This document shows, piece by piece, positions 37,091-46,100 of a stretch of 64,000 nt of DNA (the first letter of the stretch is position 1; each line of letters starts with the position of its first letter). A model generated the notes under the pieces. The model ran no database searches. It saw only the letters and a program-made list of their open reading frames with translations, and was not told the origin of the DNA. The DNA comes from Planctomycetota bacterium (GTDB taxonomy: Bacteria; Planctomycetota; Planctomycetia; Gemmatales; Gemmataceae), in the NCBI GenBank assembly GCA_021781415.1, contig JAJXWW010000085.1, positions 1 through 64,000 on the forward strand, given 5' to 3'. Made by a program: the position numbers and the translations under genes.

Positions 37091-37263
37091 GATTTGTTAA
37101 CCCTTCCCTTTCTCAGACCGCGAGGAAGATTTGTCTTTCGTCACTTCGCTCACCGCTCAAGGGATTATTCGTATCCTCGGAATGGGGATTTGCAAGTGTT
37201 CCTCGCAGACGAAAGCAAGGCCGTCGCACGATGGAGGGAACGGTGAGAAGCGATCCGAGAAAG

Positions 37264-37295
37264 CCCCTCTCCCCCGATTTCAGGGGAGAGAGGGG
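37264..37295. repeat. CCCCTCTCCCC / GGGGAGAGAGGGG palindrome
   Basis: A hairpin with an 11-bp C/G-rich stem (one 2-base bulge) and an 8-base loop, 28 bases past the end of the DUF1501 operon. It resembles the element at 2575-2607 and could serve as a terminator for the leftward operon or be a dispersed repeat. Confidence 0.6.
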
Positions 37296-37322
37296 TTGGG
37301 AGAGGAGGAGAAGCCGTTCTTA

Positions 37323-38657
37323 TCACGCCAGCATTTTTTCGACGATGCGCCCCTCGCGGAAGAGCTGAATCGGCCGCCCTGTCGAGGTGGTCAACTCGGT
37401 GTGCGGGTCGATGCCCAGACAGTGGAAGATGGTAGCGGCCACATCGTCCGGAGTACACGGATCGGTCGCCGGAGCCATACCGTGGGCGTCGGTGGTTCCA
37501 TGCGCGTAGCCGCGCCGCAAGCCGCCGCCGGCCAAGGCCACCGCCATCGACCTTGCCCAGTGATCGCGGCCCACATTCTTGTTGATCTTCGGCGTTCGGC
37601 CAAACTCGCCCGCACAGTAAACGATGGTGGTATCGAGGAGGCCGCGCTGACTCAAATCGTCGATCAACGCCGACAGCGTTTGATCGAGCGACGGCAACAG
37701 GCGTTTGGATAAGGCGTCGAAGTTTTTGTTGTGCGTGTCCCAACCGCCGAGACTGACGGTGGCGAAACGCACTCCGGCTTCGACCAGACGACGTGCCGCC
37801 AAGGCTCCTTGGCCGAACGGTGTCGAGCCGTAGCGCTCGCGCACCGCTGCCTTTTCCTGTTCCAGATCGAACGCTTTTTTCGTCTTGTCCGAACGCAGAA
37901 TCTCCAGAGCTTGCTTGTGGAAGGCATCGAGACCGTCCACGAGGTCGGCGGAGCGATCGAGCGAACGGAAGGTATCGTCGAAACCTTGGAAGAGCTTATC
38001 GCGGTTCTCCAGTTCCTCGAGCGTAAATCCGTTGGGCAGTTGAATGCCGCGCACGCGCAGCGAGTTACCGCCCTTGCCTTTGCCACCGGCGCTGCCTTCG
38101 ACGATGAACGGGTTGTACGCCGTGCCGAGATAGCCGGAAACGCCGGCGCGTCCGCCCCGAATGTCGCCGAAGCTGACGTAGGGAGGCACGCCTTTCTCCG
38201 ACTTCATCAATTTGGCCATTAGCGATCCCAAAGAGGGATATTCCAGCGCCGGCGTCGGTTTGTTGCCGGTCGTCATAAACACGCTGGCCGGGCCGTGCGA
38301 CGGGATGGTGTGATACAGCGAGCGGACGATGGACATCTTGTCGGCGACTTGCGCCGTTTTGGGCATGTGTTCGCTGATGCGCACGCCGTCGGCCTTGGTC
38401 GAAATCGGCTTGAACTGGCTGCGGATGCCTTCCGGTGCTTCGGGTTTGAGATCCCAGATGTCTTGGTGCGATGGTCCTCCGCCCAACCAGAGCAAAATGA
38501 CCGCGTTGGCGCGTCGCTTTTGTTGTTGGGCAGCGGAAGCGCTGGCTTGGAGACGCAGTAATTGCGGTAACGTCAAGCCAAACAAGCCGCCCGCGCCGAG
38601 CTTCAAGAAGTCGCGGCGATGGAAGCCTTCACAATCGGAAATGGCTAAGCGGGACAT
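37323..38657 (-). CDS. DUF1501 protein (Tat-exported, sulfatase-superfamily related)
   Basis: 444 residues from ATG 38657, with AAAGGA upstream. A Tat signal is visible at the N-terminus (HRRDFLKLGAGGLFGLTLP). The body has DUF1501 landmarks: NAVILLWLGGGPSHQDIWDL, FKPISTKADGVRISEHMP, TIPSHGPASVFMTTGNKPTP, VETGVRF-type RRLVEAGVRFATVSLGGWDT, LDTTIVYCAGEFGRTPKIN and GRDHW. The fold is alkaline-phosphatase-like, but its substrate is not established. It is the last gene of an operon with a sulfatase and a DUF1549/DUF1553 protein, a combination extremely common in planctomycetes. Confidence 0.93.
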   Translation of the reverse strand: MSRLAISDCEGFHRRDFLKLGAGGLFGLTLPQLLRLQASASAAQQQKRRANAVILLWLGGGPSHQDIWDLKPEAPEGIRSQFKPISTKADGVRISEHMPKTAQVADKMSIVRSLYHTIPSHGPASVFMTTGNKPTPALEYPSLGSLMAKLMKSEKGVPPYVSFGDIRGGRAGVSGYLGTAYNPFIVEGSAGGKGKGGNSLRVRGIQLPNGFTLEELENRDKLFQGFDDTFRSLDRSADLVDGLDAFHKQALEILRSDKTKKAFDLEQEKAAVRERYGSTPFGQGALAARRLVEAGVRFATVSLGGWDTHNKNFDALSKRLLPSLDQTLSALIDDLSQRGLLDTTIVYCAGEFGRTPKINKNVGRDHWARSMAVALAGGGLRRGYAHGTTDAHGMAPATDPCTPDDVAATIFHCLGIDPHTELTTSTGRPIQLFREGRIVEKMLA

Positions 38658-38771
38658 AGGTTGGTCCTTTCTACGTTTCGGTGGTCGAGGGTACGCGATT
38701 CCCATTACGATTTCGTTATTTCCACGTTGCTCCGTCCTGGTTCGCCGTGGCGACTCGAACGGCTGGATCGT

Positions 38772-40205
38772 CTATTTCTTCAACAGCAGAGGTTGCGGCT
38801 TGTGGACTCGACCGGGAGGACGAACGCCGGTCCCTTGTTTGACGGTACCGAGGTCGGCATCCATTTTTGCCACCAGTTTTTGGAGGCTTTTGACGACTTC
38901 AGGATGCCGTGCGGCCACATCGGTTGTTTCGCCGATGTCGGCGTCGAGGTTGTAAAGCGTCGGTACGAACGGCGTTTTGGCTGGGGGTTTTGCCGGCTTG
39001 GCTTTACCCAGGTTCTCGTTCTGCGGCGCGATGGCGAGTTTCCACGGTCCCTTGCGCACGGCTTCGAGGCGATTGCCGCTGAAGTAATAGTGTGCTTCGC
39101 GCGGGGACTCCTTCGTTTTACCGAAGAGGAGCGGCGTTAAGTCGGCACCGTCGATTTTGCGGTCGGTGGGCACCGTGCCGCCGGCGAGTTTCACGAACGT
39201 CGGCAGGATGTCGATATTGCCCGCCACCGCATCGCAGACACTACCGGGAGCGATATGGCCGGGCCACCATGCGATGGTCGGTTCGCGCACGCCGCCTTCA
39301 AACGTGCCGCCCTTGCCTCCTCGTAGCGGGCCAGCGATGCCGCCGTTCTTCCCTTGCGTCAGCCACGGGCCATTGTCGCTGGTGAAGATGACGAGGGTAT
39401 TTCGCTCGAGTTTTAGCGCCCGCAGCGTATCCAAGATACGTCCGGTGCTGCCGTCGGCTTCCTCGACCCAATCGCCATATGTTCCGTTGGCGGAATGGCC
39501 GCGAAACTTGGCTCCCGGATGCAGCGGCACATGAACCGCCGTATGAGGCAGGTAAAGGAAGAAAGGCGCGTCCTTGTGTTCGCGGAGGAACTTCACCGCT
39601 TCATCCGTGTAACGCTCGGTGATTCGATCTTGGTCGGCGGGAGCAAGCGTCTCAAGGACGTTATCGTCGCGCAGCAGCGGCAGCGGAGGTCGGCGATCCG
39701 GCTTAGACTTTCCGTTTGGTTCCCTCGGTTTGCCTCCCATGTCGTTCGAGTACGGAATACCGAAGTAGCGATCGAAACCGCGCCGCGTCGGCAGGACTTC
39801 CGGCTGATCTCCCACATGCCACTTACCGATACACATCGTCGCATAGCCTTGCCGCTTGAGGAGTCCGGCCAGAGTGTTTTCGTCCGCGTTGAGGCCGACC
39901 TCGGCGAGCGGGAATAGGACCGACGGCAACGATACACGCTTGGCGTAGCATCCGGTCAGGACTTGGGCGCGCGACGGCGTGCAGACCGGCGCGGCATAGA
40001 ACGAAGTCAGCTTCATGCCTTCCTTCGCCATGCGATCGAGTTTCGGCGTGCGGTTGGCAGTCTTGGGATTGAACGGACCAATGTCGCCGTAACCCATATC
40101 GTCCATGAGAATGAGTACCAAATTGGGCTTCGGTGCCGTTTCAGCAGCGCCTACGCCGAGCGGGAGCGCGGCAAAGCTAAGATAGAAAGTTAAGAGATAT
40201 TTCAT
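38772..40205 (-). CDS. Secreted sulfatase (formylglycine-dependent)
   Basis: 477 residues. N-terminal signal peptide (LLTFYLSFAALPLGVGA). The metal-binding start PNLVLILMDDMGYGD and the signature CTPSRAQVLTG, in which Cys becomes formylglycine, define a type I sulfatase (arylsulfatase A-like). Further landmarks: CIGKWHVGD, HTAVHVPLHP, and FTSDNGPW. It hydrolyses sulfate esters, probably from sulfated polysaccharides, in the periplasm or outside; the exact substrate cannot be inferred. A formylglycine-generating enzyme must be encoded elsewhere. The start follows the DUF1549 gene stop by 39 bases. Confidence 0.95.
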   Translation of the reverse strand: MKYLLTFYLSFAALPLGVGAAETAPKPNLVLILMDDMGYGDIGPFNPKTANRTPKLDRMAKEGMKLTSFYAAPVCTPSRAQVLTGCYAKRVSLPSVLFPLAEVGLNADENTLAGLLKRQGYATMCIGKWHVGDQPEVLPTRRGFDRYFGIPYSNDMGGKPREPNGKSKPDRRPPLPLLRDDNVLETLAPADQDRITERYTDEAVKFLREHKDAPFFLYLPHTAVHVPLHPGAKFRGHSANGTYGDWVEEADGSTGRILDTLRALKLERNTLVIFTSDNGPWLTQGKNGGIAGPLRGGKGGTFEGGVREPTIAWWPGHIAPGSVCDAVAGNIDILPTFVKLAGGTVPTDRKIDGADLTPLLFGKTKESPREAHYYFSGNRLEAVRKGPWKLAIAPQNENLGKAKPAKPPAKTPFVPTLYNLDADIGETTDVAARHPEVVKSLQKLVAKMDADLGTVKQGTGVRPPGRVHKPQPLLLKK

Positions 40206-40244
40206 ATCCTATTTACTCGGATGAAGGACGTACTTTCGTGTACT

Positions 40245-42656
40245 TTAATGGTTGAACACAAACTCGTTGGTGTTGATGAGCGCCCACATCGTATCGAAGA
40301 ACGCCGTCTGTCGATCTTTGCATTTCGCCCGATGCTTTGCGAATGCGGCGCGTTCTTTCGCCGTCGGCAGGCGCGAGAGGGCGGCCAGAACCAACTCGTC
40401 CAGCACCTTGTCGTCGTCCTTCTCGGCGGCCAGCAATTTGCGAATGCGTCCTTGCGGAGCCTGCAATTTTTGCAGGATGGTCGGATCGGCCATCAGATAG
40501 AGCTTCTGCGGCAATCCCGGCTCGGCGGCGCGCTCGCAATCGCAAGCCGTGGTGCGCGGCGGACGCCCGAAGATCCGGAAGGCGTAGTTTACCGAGGCGT
40601 TTTGTGCGCGACTTGCTCCAACTTCGATGGCGCGGCTGTTGACCGGCATCTCCGGTCCAAATGTCTCCGATGCGCCCAGAGCCGCATTGAGCGCATCGAC
40701 CATCACCTCGGCCATCAGGGGCCGAATGTTGGCGTGCGAGTAGTTCGTATGGTCGAGCCGATTCGTCTCGTTGGGAGCCGCCGTCAACTGATACGTCCGC
40801 GACAGCAGTATCTTACGCTCCAAGTCGCGGATGTTGAAACGACCGGCAACGAATGCTTCGGCCAAGGCGTCGAGCAGTTTGGCGTTGGAGGGCGGATTGG
40901 CCAACGAGAAGTCGTCCACCGGATTCACGATGCCCGTGCCGAAGTAATGGCCCCAGACGCGATTGACGAAGCTGCGGGCGAAAAAAGGATTTTCGCCTTC
41001 GTGCATCCACTCGAACAGCGTCTGTCGCGGATCTTTGCCGCTCTCGAAGGGGATTTCGGGACCGCCCAGAGCGCGGGCCGATAGCGCTTTATTCGTATCG
41101 GGATCGGGCAGCGGTTGACTGGCCGTGCCCTTGGCGACGACGAATACCTCGCGCAGAGGAGCGAGCGGCAGTTTCTTCTTGTCCTTGTCTTTGGGATTCT
41201 GCTTGCGTTCTTCGTTGGCGGTGCGAAACAGTTTTTGCGATTCCGGCGAGATGGCGAACGACACCTGCGCGAAGACATTGGCGTAAGCGCGATAGTCGGT
41301 CTGCGTCCAACGGTCGAAGGGGTGTTTGTGACACTGGGCGCATTCGAGACGCACGCCGAGAAACGCCGCCGCCGTTTTCTCGCCCCATTGTTCGATGGGG
41401 ACGCGCTGCTGTTTCCGCCAAAACAGATCGAGAGTGGGGCGATTGGCGTAGGCGGAGTTGAAGCCCCTTTCGACGGCTTCCGTCTTCTTGACCTGTTCGA
41501 CGTATTCTTCGGGACGCAATTCGCCTCGGCTGGTGGCACACAGCACGCCTCGGACAATCTCGTCGTAGGGCACGTTCTCGGCCAGGCGCTTGCGGAACCA
41601 ATCGTGCCACATCTGGCTGAGGCGAGCTTTGCGTTGCGCCGGATTTTCCAAGGTATCCGTATTGTTGCCGGTGATGTCGCAGAACTTCGTGGCCCATAAG
41701 GCGGCGTGCATCGGATGGGACAGCAGCTCGTCGATCTTCCGCGTTCGCTTGTCCTCGCGAGTGTCGGCGAGGAAGTCGCGCACCTCTTTCGGCGTCGGCA
41801 ACGTGCCAATGGCATCGAGGGTGACGCGGCGGAGGAATTCGGCATCGCCGGACAAGACGGAAGGCTCGATATTCAGCCGTCGCAGTTTGGCAAACACTTC
41901 GCGGTCGATGAAGTTAACCTCCGGCACTTGGGGATACCGCGCGCCCTTCTTGGCGGTGTAGGGAACCAAGACGCGCACCGGCACGACATTGCCGCGATAC
42001 GAGACGACGACAGCCGTATCGCCGGGCCGCACTCCACGCACCTGGCCGAGTTGTGTCACTTCGACGACGGCATCGTCGTTGGTGCGAAAGTCGCACAGCG
42101 AAGTAATCGTCTCGGTCGTGCCATCGGCAAACGTGGCTTGAACGCGCAATTGTCCGGTTTCTCCGTGTTTATCGAAGGCGTATTCGGGGGGATCAATGGC
42201 GATTTGAGCGACCGCTCCACTGCCTGGCGTGCGTTTGGCTCCCTCGACGATCCAAGTGCGAAGGAGCTGATAGGCCCACGATTCGCGGCCGAAGCGTGCC
42301 TGCCCTTCGTGCGGCACGCGCCCCGTGGCTTTGAGCAAGAGCAGACTGTTGTCGGGATCGGCGAAATTGATCCGCCGCCCCTCGGCCTCTCGCGTGAGAG
42401 ACAAATAATCCTTGGCCGGATCGTAGCCGAACAGCGAAAGTCGGAAACCGCCTTTGCCCTGGAATGAGCCGTGGCAGGAGCCAGAATTGCAACCCATCCG
42501 GCCAAACACGCCCATGATGTGACGCTCGAAATCGACCTTCCGCACCCGTTCGCCACCGGGCAAGACGACTTCGGCGCGAGCGGTTGGGACGGCACAGCAG
42601 GTAAGGGCAAGTAAGGCCCATATAAGACAAAACGAGCTGGATTTCGACTTCGGCAT
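40245..42656 (-). CDS. DUF1549/DUF1553 protein with cytochrome-c-like motifs
   Basis: 803 residues, secreted (signal peptide LIWALLALTCCAVPTARA). An N-terminal region carries MGCNSGSCHG (Cys-x4-Cys-His) with the FRLSLFGYDPAKDY segment typical of this group. A Big2-like domain follows (about 160-240). DUF1549 comes next (FIDREVFAKLRRLNIEPS, FLRRVTLDAIGTLPTP) with a standard haem motif CAQCHKHPFDRW near 435. DUF1553 forms the C-terminus (FARSFVNRVWGHYFGTGIV, LSRTYQLTAAPN, NTNEFVFNH). The function is unproven; a role in periplasmic redox-linked polysaccharide breakdown has been suggested for these operons. First gene of the operon, ATG with AGGAGG upstream. Confidence 0.93.
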   Translation of the reverse strand: MPKSKSSSFCLIWALLALTCCAVPTARAEVVLPGGERVRKVDFERHIMGVFGRMGCNSGSCHGSFQGKGGFRLSLFGYDPAKDYLSLTREAEGRRINFADPDNSLLLLKATGRVPHEGQARFGRESWAYQLLRTWIVEGAKRTPGSGAVAQIAIDPPEYAFDKHGETGQLRVQATFADGTTETITSLCDFRTNDDAVVEVTQLGQVRGVRPGDTAVVVSYRGNVVPVRVLVPYTAKKGARYPQVPEVNFIDREVFAKLRRLNIEPSVLSGDAEFLRRVTLDAIGTLPTPKEVRDFLADTREDKRTRKIDELLSHPMHAALWATKFCDITGNNTDTLENPAQRKARLSQMWHDWFRKRLAENVPYDEIVRGVLCATSRGELRPEEYVEQVKKTEAVERGFNSAYANRPTLDLFWRKQQRVPIEQWGEKTAAAFLGVRLECAQCHKHPFDRWTQTDYRAYANVFAQVSFAISPESQKLFRTANEERKQNPKDKDKKKLPLAPLREVFVVAKGTASQPLPDPDTNKALSARALGGPEIPFESGKDPRQTLFEWMHEGENPFFARSFVNRVWGHYFGTGIVNPVDDFSLANPPSNAKLLDALAEAFVAGRFNIRDLERKILLSRTYQLTAAPNETNRLDHTNYSHANIRPLMAEVMVDALNAALGASETFGPEMPVNSRAIEVGASRAQNASVNYAFRIFGRPPRTTACDCERAAEPGLPQKLYLMADPTILQKLQAPQGRIRKLLAAEKDDDKVLDELVLAALSRLPTAKERAAFAKHRAKCKDRQTAFFDTMWALINTNEFVFNH

Positions 42657-43118
42657 TGCATGAACCTCCTCGGAGGCGGGGTCCTCTCCAGTTTGAGAGG
42701 AGCATACGGGGGTGCTTCGGAAGGCAGGGGGGACGCCGCGACCGGCGCATGGGTTATGAAACCCGTCTCACATTCGAAAGTATCGCTTCTCCGAGGCCAT
42801 TACAAGAATTTTCCAACGACGGGTTCGCGATTCACGGAACGATTCACTCGATCGTAAGGCCGCACTTGACTTCTCACATTCGAGAACGAATCAAACGGCG
42901 ATTGCCATTTGCAGGAATGCCTGGTGGGAGGACTCGCTGATCCGCTCGATCCATCTGTCGGTGGAAAAACGGCACTAAGTTTGCATGACTCTTCCAGGCA
43001 CGAATGGTCTCGAGAAAGAAAAAGTTGACACGAGAGGCGCACGGACTACAACGTAATCGGTGGTCCGGCCGATCGGCCTCTGGGTGGTGATTTCCGTTTC
43101 TGTAACGCGGGATGCGTC
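42657..43118. other. Divergent intergenic region between DUF1549 operon and Rieske gene
   Basis: About 460 bases without a convincing gene, tRNA or repeat. It must hold promoters for both the leftward and rightward operons, but none could be identified with confidence by eye. Confidence 0.4.
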
Positions 43119-43769
43119 ATGTCCGATCCAAATACGAACATAACCGGCAACACTCCGCCTCCTTCCGATAAGCCCGAAAACGTCGTCGCAGCGCCTCCGG
43201 CCAAGCCGGCTGTCGCGGCCACACCTCCCAAGCCTCCGGCCAAACCTGCGGCCAAGGGCAAGGAACGGCGTGGGTTTCTTTACGCCATGTTCGGGACGTG
43301 GCTCGGTTTCGCCTGGACGACCATGAGCGCGTCGTTCGGATTGATGACGTTGGGCACGGTTCGTTTTCTCTTTCCCAACGTCTTGGCCGAACCGCCGAGC
43401 AAGATCAAAATTGGTTTCCCCGACGGCTACGAAGACGGCAAAGTCATCGAACGCTACAAAGATCAGCACGCCTGGATCGTTCGCCGAAAGGATGAGAAAT
43501 TCGGCGACATCATCTACGCGCTCAGCACCACCTGCACGCACCTCGGTTGTACGCCCAATTGGCTCGAACGCGAGCAGAAGTTCAAATGCCCCTGCCACGG
43601 CAGCGGCTTCTACATTACCGGCATCAATTTTGAAGGCCCCGCTCCTCGACCTTTGGAGCGCTGGGCCGTCTCCATCGGCGACGACGGACAAATTGTCGTC
43701 GATATGAGCAAGAAATTTCAACAAGAACGAGGCGATTGGAACAACCCCGAATCATTCATCAAGGTGTAA
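43119..43769 (+). CDS. Rieske iron-sulfur protein of a cytochrome bc/b6f-type complex
   Basis: 216 residues. A Pro/Ala-rich N-terminal tail (about 1-48) precedes a membrane anchor (FLYAMFGTWLGFAWTTMSAS). The Rieske domain has both cluster-binding boxes: CTHLGC and CPCHGSGFYI. The 2Fe-2S cluster is thus ligated by two Cys and two His, as in all bc complexes, and two further Cys form the stabilising disulfide. It passes electrons from quinol to the c-type cytochrome. It heads a rightward cluster with cytochrome b, a subunit-IV-like protein, an octaheme cytochrome and two cupredoxins. The long tail is unusual for bacterial Rieske proteins. Confidence 0.95.
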   Translation: MSDPNTNITGNTPPPSDKPENVVAAPPAKPAVAATPPKPPAKPAAKGKERRGFLYAMFGTWLGFAWTTMSASFGLMTLGTVRFLFPNVLAEPPSKIKIGFPDGYEDGKVIERYKDQHAWIVRRKDEKFGDIIYALSTTCTHLGCTPNWLEREQKFKCPCHGSGFYITGINFEGPAPRPLERWAVSIGDDGQIVVDMSKKFQQERGDWNNPESFIKV

Positions 43770-43783
43770 GCTCATCAGCCACA

Positions 43784-43897
43784 AGCCCGGAGCGCGAGCG
43801 ACGGGTGCCAGCTAAGCCCGTCGCTGGCGCTCCGGGCCTATGTAGGCTGACGGGTGCCAGCCAAGCCCGCCGCTGGCGCTCCGGGCTTATGTAGGCT
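43784..43897. repeat. REP-like palindrome plus tandem 49-bp duplication
   Basis: The inverted arms AGCCCGGAGCGCGAGCGACG (from 43784) and its near-complement ending at about 43839 form a long hairpin. The unit 43800-43848 is repeated at 43849-43897 with three C/T differences. The core AGCCCGGAGCGCCAGCGACG recurs at 51731-51805, and a single arm at 44707-44729. Confidence 0.75.
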
Positions 43898-43917
43898 GAT
43901 GTGGAAGGACGAATACA

Positions 43918-44691
43918 ATGTCCGTCGGTGATTTCATACGCAACAGTCAGGTCTGGAAGAGTGTCTTCCGCCATCCCGCGCCGCGCGACCGCCGCAACCG
44001 CGTGGTGGTCATGCTCACCAACGTCTTTTTGCACCTGCACCCCGTGTCGGTACGCAAGAGCGGCATCGCACTCAGCTATACCTGGTGCATGGGCGGGTTG
44101 ACGTTCTTCATGTTCCTCGAATTGACCGTCACCGGCGTGTTGCTGATGTTTTATTATCGGCCCACGCTCGAACATGCCTACAACGATATTCTGATTCTCC
44201 GCGATGTGGCCACCCTCGGCATTCTCCGCGAGCTGCATCGTTGGGGCGCGCACGCCATGGTCATTACGATCTGGCTACATATGTATCGCGTCTTTTTAAC
44301 GGGCAGTTATAAACCGCCGCGTGAGTTCAACTGGGGGGTCGGCGTCATCTTGCTCGTCTTGACGCTGCTATTAAGTTTCACCGGATATTTGTTGCCGTGG
44401 GATCAATTGGCTATCTGGGCCATCACAGTGGGTAGTAACATGGCGCGGGCAACGCCATTCCTAGGGTATGAGGGGCCGGGCGCGACGTTCCTAAAAGTGG
44501 GTGATGTCTCGCTCATTCACTCCGGCTCGGATGCCCGGTTTATTTTGTTGGGTGGACGATTTGTCAGCGGTGAAACGCTGCTGCGATTCTATGTATTGCA
44601 TTGCGTGGCCATCCCGTTGGCCGTCGCGGTCCTTATAGCCGTCCACTTCTGGCGCGTGCGCAAGGACGGCGGTATCAGCGGGCCACTGTAG
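43918..44691 (+). CDS. Cytochrome b (b6-type N-terminal subunit)
   Basis: 257 residues with four membrane helices. The two haem-b ligand pairs are visible. Helix B has [20 protein letters not shown] (His-x13-His). Helix D has [20 protein letters not shown], with 14 residues between the His, the b6-type spacing rather than the bc1 spacing of 13. [19 protein letters not shown] follows helix C. The C-terminal [11 protein letters not shown] is also characteristic. Length matches cytochrome b6 rather than full-length cytochrome b, and the missing C-terminal helices are supplied by the next gene. ATG with GGAAGGA upstream. Confidence 0.94.
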   Translation: MSVGDFIRNSQVWKSVFRHPAPRDRRNRVVVMLTNVFLHLHPVSVRKSGIALSYTWCMGGLTFFMFLELTVTGVLLMFYYRPTLEHAYNDILILRDVATLGILRELHRWGAHAMVITIWLHMYRVFLTGSYKPPREFNWGVGVILLVLTLLLSFTGYLLPWDQLAIWAITVGSNMARATPFLGYEGPGATFLKVGDVSLIHSGSDARFILLGGRFVSGETLLRFYVLHCVAIPLAVAVLIAVHFWRVRKDGGISGPL

Positions 44692-44706
44692 ATCGACGAC
44701 AGCACA

Positions 44707-44729
44707 AGCCCGCAGCGGCAGCGACGGGT
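44707..44729. repeat. Single arm of the REP-like repeat
   Basis: AGCCCGCAGCGGCAGCGACG between the two cytochrome b genes resembles the left arm of the palindromes at 43784 and 51731. No partner arm is nearby. Confidence 0.5.
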
Positions 44730-44766
44730 TGAAGAACGATACGAACACACATAGGGCGATGCCACA

Positions 44767-46062
44767 ATGACACTCGATAAAGGATTGCAGAACGGGCTGG
44801 CCTTCTTTTACCTGCTCGTCGCTCTGCTCAATTTTGGGTTCGCGGCCTACTCGATGGTCGGCGCGAAACGAAGGATCGCCGGTTTCCTATGGGCCGGCGT
44901 CGGCGTGCTGTTCCTACTTCACACCGTTGGATACTTCTCGCATCAAGGTTGGATGCTGTCAGCTGCGCTGCGCGAATTCATCGACGGCCTCACTGGTCCC
45001 GTCACTTATACGATGGTTTCGATCGTCGCCTTCGCTCTGCTGCTGTATTTCCGCAAGTTCTTCGTTCAGCCGGATGTGGCTTGGACCATTTTGCAATTGA
45101 GCCTCTTGGCCGGTGGATGGGCCATGACCGACCCGAATTTTCGGGAGATCGTGGCCAAGGAAGACAACGTGCCGATTAGCATGTTGATCTATTCCGTCGC
45201 CTTCTTCACTTGGCTCGCGCTCTACCGCGCGGTGCAGAACGACGAGCGCCTGGCGCGGGGCGAACCAGTGCTGGAGAAGGTGGACGACGAAAAAGTATTG
45301 GTTTGGCCCGATCTCGTGTACACCGAACTGATCTGTATGATCTTGGCGACGTTCGTACTCATTATTTGGGCGGTACTCCTGAAAGCGCCGCTCGAACAAC
45401 CGGCCACCAGCGCCAAAGCTCCCAATCCCTCGAAAGCGCCATGGTACTTCCTTGGCCTTCAAGAGATGTTGGTCTACTACGATCCGTGGATGGCCGGTGT
45501 CGTGCTGCCCACCATGATTATCATCGGACTGATCGCCATTCCGTATATCGACTTCAACCGCGGCGGCAACGGCTATTATTCGTTCGTCGAGCGCAAGTTC
45601 GCCGTTTCCATCTTCCTATTCGGCTTCGTCGTACTGTGGGTAACGCTCATCGTCTTGGGTACCTTCCTTCGCGGCCCCAATTGGAACTTTTTCGCCTTCT
45701 TCGAGTATTGGGACCCGCACAAGGTGTTGCCATTAAATAACGTCAACCTTTCTCAATTGGTTTGGTTGAATGTGTTTCACATTCCGCTCGACGATTTCAA
45801 GGTTCGATTCGGGGATTTTCTCGGTCCCATCCTCCGCGAACTGCCGGGAATTATCGTCGTCGGTTTGTACATGCTCGCGCTGCCACCCCTCTTGGCGCGC
45901 ACTTTCATGAAGTCGTACTTTCTGCGGATGGGGTTCGTCCGTTTTATCACCCTGGTGACGCTCATTCAGTTCATGGCCGCGCTGCCGATCAAGATGGTTT
46001 TGCGCTGGGTCATCAATCTGAAGTATATCGTCGCCATCCCCGAAATTTTCTTTAACATCTAA
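44767..46062 (+). CDS. Subunit-IV-like cytochrome b C-terminal protein with extra helices
   Basis: 431 residues with about ten hydrophobic helices. The middle has the quinol-site region of subunit IV/cytochrome b C-terminus: PDLVYTELICMILATFVLII, then NPSKAPWYFLGLQEMLVYYD. Subunit IV is normally about 160 residues. Here about five extra helices precede it (LAFFYLLVALLNFGFAAYSM onward), and more follow (VEYWDPHKV-type FFEYWDPHKVLPLNNVNLSQ and ELPGIIVVGLYMLALPPLLA). The extra parts are typical of planctomycete homologues but not of chloroplast or cyanobacterial b6f. It completes the quinol oxidation site with the b6-type protein. Confidence 0.9.
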   Translation: MTLDKGLQNGLAFFYLLVALLNFGFAAYSMVGAKRRIAGFLWAGVGVLFLLHTVGYFSHQGWMLSAALREFIDGLTGPVTYTMVSIVAFALLLYFRKFFVQPDVAWTILQLSLLAGGWAMTDPNFREIVAKEDNVPISMLIYSVAFFTWLALYRAVQNDERLARGEPVLEKVDDEKVLVWPDLVYTELICMILATFVLIIWAVLLKAPLEQPATSAKAPNPSKAPWYFLGLQEMLVYYDPWMAGVVLPTMIIIGLIAIPYIDFNRGGNGYYSFVERKFAVSIFLFGFVVLWVTLIVLGTFLRGPNWNFFAFFEYWDPHKVLPLNNVNLSQLVWLNVFHIPLDDFKVRFGDFLGPILRELPGIIVVGLYMLALPPLLARTFMKSYFLRMGFVRFITLVTLIQFMAALPIKMVLRWVINLKYIVAIPEIFFNI

Positions 46063-46100
46063 CCAGCCCGTGGCGCAAGCAAGGTTGGCGAGGAACGATC

